Counted from the first letter of the stretch, positions 6,313 through 13,274 are shown. The stretch is DNA of 14,324 nucleotides from an uncultured bacterium (GCA_905214825.1 CAJMNV010000041.1:1-14324), one strand, 5' to 3'. The notes: generated by a model from the sequence alone, not told the origin. Numbers and translations: made by a program.

Positions 6313-7872
6313 TTAATAAAGTTCGTCAATTTCTTCTAATGCAGATATTGTTTCACTTTGTGCTTTAACACGAGGATAGATACGATAGGGGCTACCCTGT
6401 TGGCTTTTTTGTAATGTGATGGACAAAGTGATGGGTTTGTTGCCTTTTTGAGAGAATGCCCATACATTTTTTTGTATGAGGTGTAAATCACTAAATATAA
6501 TATAGTTTGTTTTTTTGATGGCACGTTTTGAAAAAGCTGGTGCATAATACATAGGAAAGCCTGTTTCATTTGGCACAGACAATACATAATCTGTGGTATC
6601 TTCCATACAAAATGCCGCACAGATGTCACAACAGAAGTCATGCAATGGATGTTCATCAGGTACTTCAACAGTTTTCCAAAGTGTATTGTCTTGTTGGACA
6701 ACGACATGAAATGTGTATATCCAAGGTGTGGTTTCACAACGCAACATTTCTTCAAACAAACGCAATTCATTTTCGGGAGCTATCACTTCCAACAGTTGTG
6801 CAAATGGTATGATATGTGGCATTTTTTGTTTGTTTGCGGATATTTTTTCACCTGCGGTTAATGCCATACCCAATGCAGTCAAACTATAATATGTGGGTGG
6901 TGTGAAAATCTCTGCCCCAATATTATGCCGCATCACAAGCAATGCGGATAAATTGTTTATGGTTTGATAAAAACGCATGGGGGTAAAGTGAATGGGGCGT
7001 ATGACACGGAAAAACAAACTCATGGGTGTGATAAACCATTTGTCAAACATAATGCCTGCAAATAAAAAAGAGGACATGATGGCTTGTTCTTCTGTGGATA
7101 ATGTATCGGGGTGTTTTTCCCAAATGGGTTCCAAATCCATGCCCACACGTTGATAAAAATCAATAAATATTTTATCGGATTCTTGGTTGTCTGTTAAATA
7201 AGCATAGAAAAAGGCACGGTCTACAATGCCTGTTTCTAAATGCATAATGGTATGAAAACGCTCTGCTGTCAATGCACAACCTTCTGCAACCAAAGTGCGA
7301 AGCAATGTTTCGGCATCTTGTGCAAAAAATGTTTCGCAATGTTTGGATTTTGTGATTTTATGTGTGTGTATAGCAGGCAGTATTTCCAACAGCTGTAATT
7401 GATAACACAACCGCATGATATATTCCAAATAAAAATCATTGGAAAAACTAAGCATATTTTTGCAGGTAATGACATCATCTGTAAAAAAGAACCCATTTTC
7501 ATTTACCGTTTTGTCAGGCAGACAAAAGTCCAATACTTTTTGTATATCCAAAATCAAAGGATGGTTCAAAATGGTGTAACTTTCTATGGAAAAAGTATAT
7601 TTTTGTAACCCATTTTTGTTTGAGTTGATATGCAATATATAAGCGATTTCTTCTTTTGTTTCGTCTGCAATTTCCATATTGATGATATTTGCCGGTGTCA
7701 ATATGGTTTCTTCTGCCAATGCGGTATGACACCACTTTGCAAATACCAAAGGTGCAATATCCATCAATGATTTTTGACATTCTGTGTCCATATATGAAAA
7801 ATACTTTTCGTATTCTGTTGTAAAAAGTTCCAGTAGTTTTTGATACTGTGAAAGATTGATGTTTGTATCCAT
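6313..7872 (-). CDS. Uncharacterised protein with pRiA4b ORF-3-like C-terminal domain (519 residues)
   Basis: A 519-residue soluble protein. I do not recognise its first 380 residues. They are mostly helical, with FLFAGIMFDKWFITPMSLF and a winged-helix-like YYSLTALGMALTAGE near 340-360. Residues about 384-510 resemble the plasmid pRiA4b ORF-3-like domain (also called the IS1096 passenger TnpR-like domain): IYTFHVVV, TLWKTVEVPDEHPLHDFCCDICAAF, then YPRVKAQ near the end. The usual aromatic/acidic middle motif (YLYDFGDDW type) is poorly kept, so this is a divergent member. The domain occurs widely in chromosomal clostridial proteins and does not by itself show mobility. Function unknown. AAGGAG lies 6 nt upstream of the ATG, a strong extended -10 promoter sits at 7924-7952, and the PLP enzyme gene follows in the same transcript. 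Confidence 0.75.
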   Translation of the reverse strand: MDTNINLSQYQKLLELFTTEYEKYFSYMDTECQKSLMDIAPLVFAKWCHTALAEETILTPANIINMEIADETKEEIAYILHINSNKNGLQKYTFSIESYTILNHPLILDIQKVLDFCLPDKTVNENGFFFTDDVITCKNMLSFSNDFYLEYIMRLCYQLQLLEILPAIHTHKITKSKHCETFFAQDAETLLRTLVAEGCALTAERFHTIMHLETGIVDRAFFYAYLTDNQESDKIFIDFYQRVGMDLEPIWEKHPDTLSTEEQAIMSSFLFAGIMFDKWFITPMSLFFRVIRPIHFTPMRFYQTINNLSALLVMRHNIGAEIFTPPTYYSLTALGMALTAGEKISANKQKMPHIIPFAQLLEVIAPENELRLFEEMLRCETTPWIYTFHVVVQQDNTLWKTVEVPDEHPLHDFCCDICAAFCMEDTTDYVLSVPNETGFPMYYAPAFSKRAIKKTNYIIFSDLHLIQKNVWAFSQKGNKPITLSITLQKSQQGSPYRIYPRVKAQSETISALEEIDELY

Positions 7873-7923
7873 AAAAAACTCCTTATTGGTTTTTGATTTT
7901 TTGATAAAAAACCATTCTGTTTC

Positions 7924-7952
7924 ATTTTAACAGAAAAAGAAAGGATTGTGAA
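7924..7952 (-). promoter_or_regulatory. Sigma-A-type promoter for the 519-residue protein operon
   Basis: On the minus strand TTCACA (7952-7947), a 17-nt spacer, then TAAAAT (7929-7924) preceded by TGT, i.e. an extended -10. Both hexamers match consensus at five of six positions. The 5' leader would be about 45 nt. Confidence 0.6.
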
Positions 7953-8067
7953 GAATACGACACAAAAAACAATGGGCAATTCTGCAAAAGGAAAGACAAA
8001 AAAACAAAAAGGTTTTTGTGCAAAAGACAGAAAGTCATTTATTTTGAAGAAAACAACAAAAACAATG

Positions 8068-8096
8068 TTGAAACGTGTTTCAGAATGTGGTATATT
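8068..8096 (+). promoter_or_regulatory. Sigma-A-type promoter of pheB with a palindrome over the -35
   Basis: TTGAAA (8068-8073), a 17-nt spacer and TATATT (8091-8096) give a good housekeeping promoter about 50 nt upstream of the pheB start codon. TGAAAC (8069-8074) and GTTTCA (8077-8082) form an inverted repeat with a 2-nt centre that overlaps the -35, where a repressor site would be expected. Confidence 0.55.
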
Positions 8097-8151
8097 CCTT
8101 GTATTAGAAACAAATGTATGCAATACAAAAACAACAAAGGGGAGGAAAATT

Positions 8152-8595
8152 ATGAAGGAAGATAAAAATTTCTTTATTGTGGATAAAAGTGTGTTGCCTG
8201 AAATTTTTTTGAAAGTGATGGAAGTGAAAAACTTATTGGAAAGCAAAAAGGAGAAAACAGTGCAAGATGCGGTCAACCGTGTGGGTATCAGCCGCAGTGC
8301 ATTTTATAAATATAGAGATGCGGTACACCCATTGTATGAAAACACAAGGGGAAAAACCGTTACCATTGCAACCAATTTGGACGATACGCCTGGACTGTTG
8401 TCAACAGTGTTAAACTGCATTGCAACAGAAGGTGCAAATATACTGACTATCAACCAAACCATTCCCATAAATGGGATTGCCAATGTGACTATTACCATTG
8501 AAACAAATGAAATGCAAGGTGAGTTTGGTAGGTTGATGGTGCAGTTGGAAAAATTGCAGGGTGTGCAGTCCATGAAAATCATCGGAAGGGAATGA
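8152..8595 (+). CDS. pheB: ACT domain-containing protein PheB (UPF0735)
   Basis: Predicted protein of 147 residues, the same length as B. subtilis PheB. The N-terminal part (about 1-65) has the family's helical DNA-binding-like region with NRVGISRSAFYKYRDAVHP. The C-terminal part (about 68-147) is an ACT domain: GKTVTIATNLDDTPGLLSTVLNCIATEGANILTINQ, closing with VQSMKIIGRE. ACT domains usually bind amino acids. In Bacillus the gene neighbours pheA; here it precedes thrB and lysC, so a role in sensing an aspartate-family amino acid is plausible but inferred. GGGGAGG (8139-8145) is 6 nt before the ATG. The frame stays open for 68 codons upstream, but nothing supports a longer protein. A terminator-like hairpin follows the stop. 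Confidence 0.92.
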   Translation: MKEDKNFFIVDKSVLPEIFLKVMEVKNLLESKKEKTVQDAVNRVGISRSAFYKYRDAVHPLYENTRGKTVTIATNLDDTPGLLSTVLNCIATEGANILTINQTIPINGIANVTITIETNEMQGEFGRLMVQLEKLQGVQSMKIIGRE

Positions 8596-8604
8596 CGACA
8601 AATT

Positions 8605-8636
8605 GTATGTCGTAAATACGGCATACTTTTTATTTT
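8605..8636 (+). terminator. Terminator or attenuator between pheB and thrB
   Basis: GTATGTCG (8605-8612) pairs with CGGCATAC (8619-8626) over 8 bp with one G-U pair and a 6-nt loop, followed by TTTTTATTTT. A competing hairpin, ACGACA (8595-8600) with TGTCGT (8608-8613), uses the same left-arm bases, so the two cannot form together. The competing arm overlaps the pheB stop codon. Confidence 0.6.
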
Positions 8637-8671
8637 GTCTCTTTTCAAAAAAAGAACGGAGGGTTTTTGGA

Positions 8672-9577
8672 ATGAAAGTAAAAGTAAAAGTACCAGCGAC
8701 ATCTGCAAACATGGGGCCGGGTTTTGACAGCATTGGCGTTGCATTGCAACTATACAATACATTGGAAGTGGAAACCATAGAAAAAGGTTTTGAAATTGTG
8801 GTGAAAAAAGAACAGGAAATTACAATTCCAACAGATGAAAACAATTTGATTTATCAAACCATACAGCAATTTTTTGAAAAATTGGGAAAACCCATGCCAG
8901 CCATACGGTTGACGCAGTCTGATGATATTCCTATGGTGCGTGGACTGGGTAGTAGTGCGGCTTGTATTGTGGGGGGGCTTTTGGCAGCAAATGCTTTGGC
9001 AGGCAGTCCTTACACAAAAGATGCATTGGCAAAAATGGCAGCACAAATGGAAGGACACCCTGATAATTCCAACCCTGCTTTTTTTGGAAGTATGGTCACA
9101 GGTGTGATGACAGAAAAAAGTATGGAATATGTGCGTTTAGAGTTGCCCGAAGATTTATTATTTGCTATAATAGTGCCAAATTTCCCTGTTTCCACAGAAC
9201 GTTCTAGAGCTGTTTTGCCACCACATTATGACAGGCAAGATGTTGTTTATAATGTGTCAAGAGCAGCATTGCTGGTGGCTTCTGTACTGACAGGAAAATA
9301 TGAAAATCTGGAAGTTGCCATAGAAGACAAAATCCATCAGCCATATCGGAAAGTTTTGATACCTAATATGGAAGATATTTTTGAAAATGCAAAAAAATGT
9401 GGTGCGGTTGCTTGTTATTTGAGTGGTGCAGGTTCTACATTGATGGCAATGGTGACAAAAGAAAATGCAGAAATATTCCGAAATAATATGTCCACTTATT
9501 TGCAGACACTTCCAAATGGTTGGCAGTTGACATTGCTGTCTGCCGACAAAGAAGGGGCAACAGTTGTGACAGAATGA
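8672..9577 (+). CDS. thrB: Homoserine kinase
   Basis: Predicted protein of 301 residues, normal for ThrB. It phosphorylates L-homoserine with ATP in the threonine branch of aspartate-family synthesis, in the cytosol. GHMP-kinase landmarks: N-terminal VKVPATSANMGPGFDSIGVA (6-25), the ATP loop MVRGLGSSAACIVGGLLAAN around 88-107, EGHPDNSNPAFFG in the middle, and the C-terminal GAVACYLSGAGSTLMAM loop. The ATG at 8672 is chosen because CGGAGGG (8657-8663) precedes it and the protein family starts here; the open frame upstream covers the pheB-thrB hairpin. lysC begins 14 nt after its stop. Threonine synthase and homoserine dehydrogenase are not in the window. Confidence 0.95.
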   Translation: MKVKVKVPATSANMGPGFDSIGVALQLYNTLEVETIEKGFEIVVKKEQEITIPTDENNLIYQTIQQFFEKLGKPMPAIRLTQSDDIPMVRGLGSSAACIVGGLLAANALAGSPYTKDALAKMAAQMEGHPDNSNPAFFGSMVTGVMTEKSMEYVRLELPEDLLFAIIVPNFPVSTERSRAVLPPHYDRQDVVYNVSRAALLVASVLTGKYENLEVAIEDKIHQPYRKVLIPNMEDIFENAKKCGAVACYLSGAGSTLMAMVTKENAEIFRNNMSTYLQTLPNGWQLTLLSADKEGATVVTE

Positions 9578-9591
9578 CAGGAGGAAAGAAG

Positions 9592-10818
9592 ATGTTGATT
9601 GTGCAAAAATACGGCGGCAGCTCTGTTGCTGACGCTGAAAGAGTCTTTCACGTTGCAAAGCAGATTATTGCAGCAAAAGAGGCAGGGAATGACATGGTTG
9701 TGGTGCTGTCTGCACAAGGCAAAACCACAGATGGTTTGATTGCAAAAGCAAAAGAAATCAATCCAAATGCAAGCCGTAGAGAAATGGATATGTTGTTGTC
9801 AACAGGAGAACAACAGTCTGTGGCATTGATGGCAATGGCAATCAATGCTTTGGGTGGCAGAGCAATTTCTTTGAATGCGGCACAGGTTGGCATTGAAACT
9901 ACAAATGCTTACAGCAATGCAAGAATTCGCAAAATTCATTCAGAACGTATTGAAAATGAACTGGAAAGAGGCAATATTGTTTTGGTAACTGGTTTCCAAG
10001 GTATCAATATGTTGGGTGATGTGACAACGTTGGGTCGTGGTGGTTCTGATACATCTGCAGTTGCTTTGGCAGCAGCATTGCATGCAGATATTTGTGAAAT
10101 TTATACAGATGTAGAAGGCGTATATACGGCTGACCCTCGTATTGTCAAAGATGCAAGAAAATTAGATGAAATCAGTTATGATGAAATGCTGGAATTGGCA
10201 TCTTTGGGAGCAAAGGTGTTACATTGCCGTTCTGTGGAAGTTGCAAAAAAATACAATGTGAAACTGGTGGTACGTTCCAGTATGACAGAGGCAGAAGGTA
10301 CAGAAGTGAAGGAGGATTGTAAAATGGAAAGAATGCTGATCAGCGGCGTTGCAGCAGATAAAAATGTATCACGTATTTCAATTATGGGTATCAAAGACGA
10401 ACCAGGAAAAGCTTTTGAAATATTTGATTTGATGGCAAAAGCAAAAGTCAGTGTGGATATTATTTTGCAATCCACAGGACATGATGGCAGACAAGATATT
10501 TCTTTTACCATTGGTAAAGATGATTTGGACGTTGCATTGACAGCATTGGAAGAAAACAAAGAAAGATTGACTGCAAGAGAAATTGCACATGATGATGATG
10601 TGGCAAAACTTTCCGTTGTGGGGGCTGGTATGGCAAGCAACCCTGGTGTTGCGGCAATGTTCTTTGAAGCAATGTACGATGCAGGCGTGAATATTCAAAT
10701 GATTTCTACATCTGAAATCAAAATCACATTGTTGATTGCAGAAAAAGATATCGAAGAAGCAATGATTGCAGTACATGATAAATTTAAATTGGCATCTGTG
10801 AATATGAGAAAAGCATAA
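9592..10818 (+). CDS. lysC: Aspartokinase, class II (alpha/beta type)
   Basis: Predicted protein of 408 residues, as for B. subtilis LysC-type enzymes. It phosphorylates L-aspartate, the committed step to lysine, threonine, methionine and diaminopimelate. The kinase domain has KYGGSSV (6-12), LLSTGEQQSVALMA, TGFQG, TLGRGGSDTSAVALAAAL and EIYTDVEGVYTADPRIV. The C-terminal part from about residue 260 has two ACT domains (SRISIMGIKDEPGKAFEIF; AKLSVVGAGMASNPGVAA then NIQMISTSEIKI), where lysine and/or threonine feedback would act. The start at 9592 follows AGGAGG (9579-9584); an in-frame ATG at 9574 overlapping the thrB stop lies upstream of that SD and is less likely. A second complete SD and ATG inside the gene predict a separate beta subunit. 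A strong terminator follows. Confidence 0.96.
   Translation: MLIVQKYGGSSVADAERVFHVAKQIIAAKEAGNDMVVVLSAQGKTTDGLIAKAKEINPNASRREMDMLLSTGEQQSVALMAMAINALGGRAISLNAAQVGIETTNAYSNARIRKIHSERIENELERGNIVLVTGFQGINMLGDVTTLGRGGSDTSAVALAAALHADICEIYTDVEGVYTADPRIVKDARKLDEISYDEMLELASLGAKVLHCRSVEVAKKYNVKLVVRSSMTEAEGTEVKEDCKMERMLISGVAADKNVSRISIMGIKDEPGKAFEIFDLMAKAKVSVDIILQSTGHDGRQDISFTIGKDDLDVALTALEENKERLTAREIAHDDDVAKLSVVGAGMASNPGVAAMFFEAMYDAGVNIQMISTSEIKITLLIAEKDIEEAMIAVHDKFKLASVNMRKA
10309..10326 (+). promoter_or_regulatory. Internal ribosome binding site and ATG for the aspartokinase beta subunit
   Basis: AAGGAGG (10309-10315) lies 8 nt before an in-frame ATG (10324, Met245 of LysC). Starting there gives a 164-residue protein to 10818 that comprises the two ACT domains. 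B. subtilis lysC is known to make a beta subunit of almost this size from an internal start, and the alpha2-beta2 enzyme results. The perfect SD inside a coding region supports the same arrangement here. Confidence 0.75.
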
Positions 10819-10852
10819 GCCAATTTTCAAAAATAGGATAATATACAAAAGG

Positions 10853-10889
10853 GAGAGTACTTTGCAAAATCAAAGTATTCTCTTTTTTT
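10853..10889 (+). terminator. Intrinsic terminator of the pheB-thrB-lysC operon
   Basis: GAGAGTACTTTG (10853-10864) pairs with CAAAGTATTCTC (10871-10882) over 12 bp with one G-U pair and a 6-nt loop, followed by seven T. It begins 34 nt after the lysC stop. Confidence 0.9.
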
Positions 10890-10911
10890 GTAATGTTATG
10901 GATAATTTTTT

Positions 10912-10939
10912 TGATATAATATATGTGTTGCTCATATAT
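10912..10939 (+). promoter_or_regulatory. Candidate ispE promoter with adjoining inverted repeat
   Basis: TGATATAAT (10912-10920) is an extended -10 with a perfect TATAAT, although the -35 region is poor. Overlapping its end, ATATATG (10919-10925) and CATATAT (10933-10939) form an inverted repeat at the expected transcription start, suitable for an operator. A second TATAAT (11008-11013) with CTGACA 20 nt upstream is an alternative. The rest of the 10890-11093 gap is AT-rich with no other feature that I can support. Confidence 0.4.
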
Positions 10940-11093
10940 TTTTTGAAAAAAAGCATTGCAATCAAAACAATTAAGCATTTTCTGACAGAACAAATTGTAT
11001 TTTTTTGTATAATCTGTTGCTTGTTTCTTTGTGTAAGTTCATGTACAATAGTAACAACACTTGTATACAGTATAAAATAAACGAGGGAATGGC

Positions 11094-12011
11094 GTGGAAG
11101 AAATTAAATTAAAAGCACGAGCAAAAATCAATTTGACATTAGATGTAATTGGCAAACGAGAAAATGGGTACCATGAATTGGAAATGATTATGCAAACGGT
11201 TGGGTTATATGATGAAATCAAAATCAGACGTATTCCAGAAAATGAAATTCGTTTGTATGCCAATGTTGGGTGGTTGCCAACAGATGAAAGAAATTTGGCA
11301 TGGCGTGCAGCAAATTTGATGCGACAGGCATATGGTATCAAAGAAGGTGTTTGTATCACCATTGATAAAAGAATTCCTGTGGCAGCAGGGCTTGCGGGGG
11401 GAAGTGCTGATTGTGCGGCTGTGCTTGTGGGTATGAACCAGTTATTCAATTTGAGACTTTCTCGTCGAGAGCTGGAACAGTTGGCGTTGACAATGGGAAC
11501 AGATATTCCATATTGTGTGCGTCGTGGAACAGTTTTGGCAGAGGGTTTGGGAGAAGTGTTGACAAATATTCGTCCGGCGTGTCCATTTTGTTATGTGGTA
11601 TTGGCAAAGCTGCCGGTTGGTGTATCCACAGCAAAAGTATATCAAAATCTGCAATGGGATAAAATTCAAAAACATCCAGATACAAAAGCAATGTTAGAAG
11701 CAATTACAACACATGATGTTATAAAAATCGGGCAGTTATTGGGCAATGTTTTAGAAGATGTTACCATATCCATGGTGCCAAAAATTGCAGAAATCAAACA
11801 AGTATTATTGCAAAATGGGGCAGCAGGGGCGTTGATGAGTGGCAGTGGTCCTACAGTATTTGCATTATTTACAGAAAAAGAAACCGCAAAAAATGCGGCA
11901 AAAATGGTCAAACAGAAATTTGGCATAAAAGACGTATTTGTAACAAAAATTTATCATGTATCACGGGAAAAACAGGAGAGGAGAAAACAATATGTCAGAC
12001 ACAAAATTTAA
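11094..12011 (+). CDS. ispE: 4-diphosphocytidyl-2-C-methyl-D-erythritol kinase
   Basis: Predicted protein of 305 residues. It is the ATP-dependent GHMP kinase of the non-mevalonate (MEP) isoprenoid pathway, so the organism makes isoprenoids by that route. Landmarks: LKARAKINLTLDVIGKRENGYHE (6-28) including the conserved Lys11; ATP loop IPVAAGLAGGSADCAA (94-109); catalytic Asp137 in GTDIPYCV; and the C-terminal GAAGALMSGSGPTVFALF. The start is a GTG at 11094, preceded by GAGGG (11083-11087). A nearby ATG at 11089 is in another frame. The C-terminus runs slightly beyond the catalytic domain with a basic tail (REKQERRKQYVRHKI), because the next gene starts 20 nt before this stop. The overlap implies translational coupling with the GntR regulator. 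Confidence 0.95.
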   Translation: MEEIKLKARAKINLTLDVIGKRENGYHELEMIMQTVGLYDEIKIRRIPENEIRLYANVGWLPTDERNLAWRAANLMRQAYGIKEGVCITIDKRIPVAAGLAGGSADCAAVLVGMNQLFNLRLSRRELEQLALTMGTDIPYCVRRGTVLAEGLGEVLTNIRPACPFCYVVLAKLPVGVSTAKVYQNLQWDKIQKHPDTKAMLEAITTHDVIKIGQLLGNVLEDVTISMVPKIAEIKQVLLQNGAAGALMSGSGPTVFALFTEKETAKNAAKMVKQKFGIKDVFVTKIYHVSREKQERRKQYVRHKI

Positions 12012-12678
12012 TATCAATTCCAATGAATATCTTCCATTAAGAGATGTGGTGTTTAATACATTAAGAGATGCAATTTTAACAGGGAAATTGGTACCGGGTG
12101 AAAGGTTGATGGAAAATCAACTGGCAGAAAAATTGGGTGTAAGCCGTACTCCCGTCAGAGAAGCATTGCGTATGCTGGAGCTGGAAAACCTGGTGGAATT
12201 GGTACCCAGAAAAGGTGCACAAGTATTGGATATGAGTGAAAAAGATATTATCAACATTTTGGAAGTCAGAGGCGTTTTGGAAGGTTTGGCAACAGGTTTA
12301 GCTTGTAAAAACATGACACCAGAAACATTGGCAGAATTAAAAGTATTGGAAAGCAAATTTGAGAAAGCAATTGCAGAAAAAGCGTTAGAAGAAATTGCAG
12401 ATGTTGATGAACAGTTTCATAATATGATTTTTGGTGCGACAGATAACGAAAAATTGATACAGATATTCAAAAATTTGCAAATTCAATTATATCGCTATCG
12501 CATGGCACATTTGAAACTGGATTCCTCCATTCCTGCCATTGTGGCACACCACAAAAGTATCATTCGTGCGATTGAAAGTCATGATGCAGTAGAGGGTACA
12601 ACTGTGGCACAAGGACATATCAAATATCATACGGAATTTATACTGCACGCAGTACGCAACAAAGAAAATAAAAATTAA
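11992..12678 (+). CDS. GntR-family transcriptional regulator, FCD (FadR-type) subfamily
   Basis: Predicted protein of 228 residues. The N-terminal winged helix (about 12-80) has the GntR signature LRDVVFNTLRDAILTGKLVP, then ERLMENQLAEKLGVSRTPVR with EALRMLELENLVELVPRKGA after it. The C-terminal FCD domain (about 85-220) is all helical, with LEVRGVLEGLATGLA and the metal- or ligand-site residues DVDEQFH and HHKSIIRAIESHD spaced as in metal-binding FCD proteins; a late conserved His lies in IKYHTEF. FCD regulators usually answer to small organic acids. The ligand and targets here are unknown. GGAGAGGAG precedes the ATG at 11992. The gene overlaps ispE by 20 nt, so its level is tied to ispE expression. 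A terminator follows. Confidence 0.92.
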   Translation: MSDTKFNINSNEYLPLRDVVFNTLRDAILTGKLVPGERLMENQLAEKLGVSRTPVREALRMLELENLVELVPRKGAQVLDMSEKDIINILEVRGVLEGLATGLACKNMTPETLAELKVLESKFEKAIAEKALEEIADVDEQFHNMIFGATDNEKLIQIFKNLQIQLYRYRMAHLKLDSSIPAIVAHHKSIIRAIESHDAVEGTTVAQGHIKYHTEFILHAVRNKENKN

Positions 12679-12711
12679 AAAAATAGTCTAATTGTAAAAT
12701 ATGGCATATAG

Positions 12712-12754
12712 AAAGAGGAACTGTTGCAACAAAAATCACATCAGTTCCTCTTTT
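12712..12754. terminator. Terminator between the gntR-type gene and perR, probably bidirectional
   Basis: AAAGAGGAACTG (12712-12723) and CAGTTCCTCTTT (12742-12753) form a perfect 12-bp stem with an 18-nt loop, ending in TTTT. The left arm begins with A residues, which gives a short U run for the converging perR transcript too. Confidence 0.8.
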
Positions 12755-12768
12755 GGTGTGCAATATTT

Positions 12769-13194
12769 TTATGCACTTTCTGCATTGTGAAGGCATTTTG
12801 CACATTTGCCATAAAGAATTAGCTGTTCACATTCTACTTCAAAATCCAATGGTGTAGAAAGTTTGCTATGCAAATCTGTCAATTCCACATTTTCCAAGTC
12901 TGTTACAGCACCACAGCAAGTGCAAACTGTGTGTGGGTGACAACATACAATGGCATCATAACGAGCACTTCCTTCGCCAACATTCAATTCTTGCACCAAT
13001 CTAAGTTGCTTGAAATAGTCCAATGTTTTATAGACAGTTGCCAAGCTCATGGTAGGGTTGGTTGCCTCCAATGTGCGATATATCGTTTCAGCGTTTGGGT
13101 GCTCATGGGTATGGAGCAGCATATTGTAGACAGCAATTCTTTGAGGTGTTACCTTCAAGCCTTTTTCTCGTAAAATTTGAGCAGTTTCTTTCAT
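12769..13194 (-). CDS. perR: Peroxide-responsive repressor PerR (Fur family)
   Basis: Predicted protein of 141 residues. The N-terminal winged helix has LREKGLKVTPQRIAVY (8-23), EHPNAETIYRTL and MSLATVYKTLDYFKQLRLVQEL. Metal-site residues match PerR: His32 (HP), Asp80 (RYD), His86 and His88 (CCHPH), and Asp99 (TDL). The aspartate at 99, where Fur has glutamate, favours PerR over Fur. Two CxxC pairs, C91/C94 and C131/C134, form the structural zinc site. PerR with iron is inactivated by peroxide oxidation of the histidines, which derepresses oxidative-stress genes. The ATG at 13194 follows GGAGGG; an in-frame TTG at 13212 is upstream of that SD and is rejected. A near-palindrome overlapping its -10 suggests autoregulation. 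It diverges from trmL. Confidence 0.9.
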   Translation of the reverse strand: MKETAQILREKGLKVTPQRIAVYNMLLHTHEHPNAETIYRTLEATNPTMSLATVYKTLDYFKQLRLVQELNVGEGSARYDAIVCCHPHTVCTCCGAVTDLENVELTDLHSKLSTPLDFEVECEQLILYGKCAKCLHNAESA

Positions 13195-13215
13195 AGGCAC
13201 CCTCCTAATCAATAA

Positions 13216-13235
13216 TTATTGTTATTTAATAATAA
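13216..13235. promoter_or_regulatory. Candidate PerR operator
   Basis: This is a 20-bp near-palindrome of alternating TTATT and AATAA blocks: 13216-13224 mirrors 13227-13235 with one mismatched pair. It resembles the Bacillus PerR box (TTATAATNATTATAA) in composition and symmetry and covers the perR -10 on the minus strand. Confidence 0.5.
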
Positions 13236-13257
13236 TATACAATAAGTAATTCGTCAA
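13229..13257 (-). promoter_or_regulatory. Sigma-A-type promoter of perR
   Basis: On the minus strand TTGACG (13257-13252), a 17-nt spacer and TATTAT (13234-13229). Each hexamer matches consensus at five of six positions. The -10 lies inside the candidate PerR operator. Confidence 0.6.
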
Positions 13258-13274
13258 GAGAAATTTGTGCAATG

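Noticed and set aside
7873..8067. Riboswitch or T-box leader upstream of pheB
   Set aside because: The region is A-rich with no conserved T-box core or stable multi-stem structure that I could recognise, and the pheB promoter lies downstream of most of it.
7948..8151. In-frame 68-codon upstream extension of pheB
   Set aside because: PheB proteins are about 147 residues, a strong SD and ATG sit at 8139-8154, and a good promoter lies inside the extension.
9574..9591. Earlier lysC ATG overlapping the thrB stop
   Set aside because: The AGGAGG lies after this ATG and correctly spaced before 9592, where the family's N-terminus begins.
10898..11080. Small hydrophobic ORF (about 60 residues) between lysC and ispE
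   Set aside because: It has no SD, uses AT-rich intergenic sequence, and overlaps the likely ispE promoter and inverted repeat. Its hydrophobicity follows from T-rich codons.
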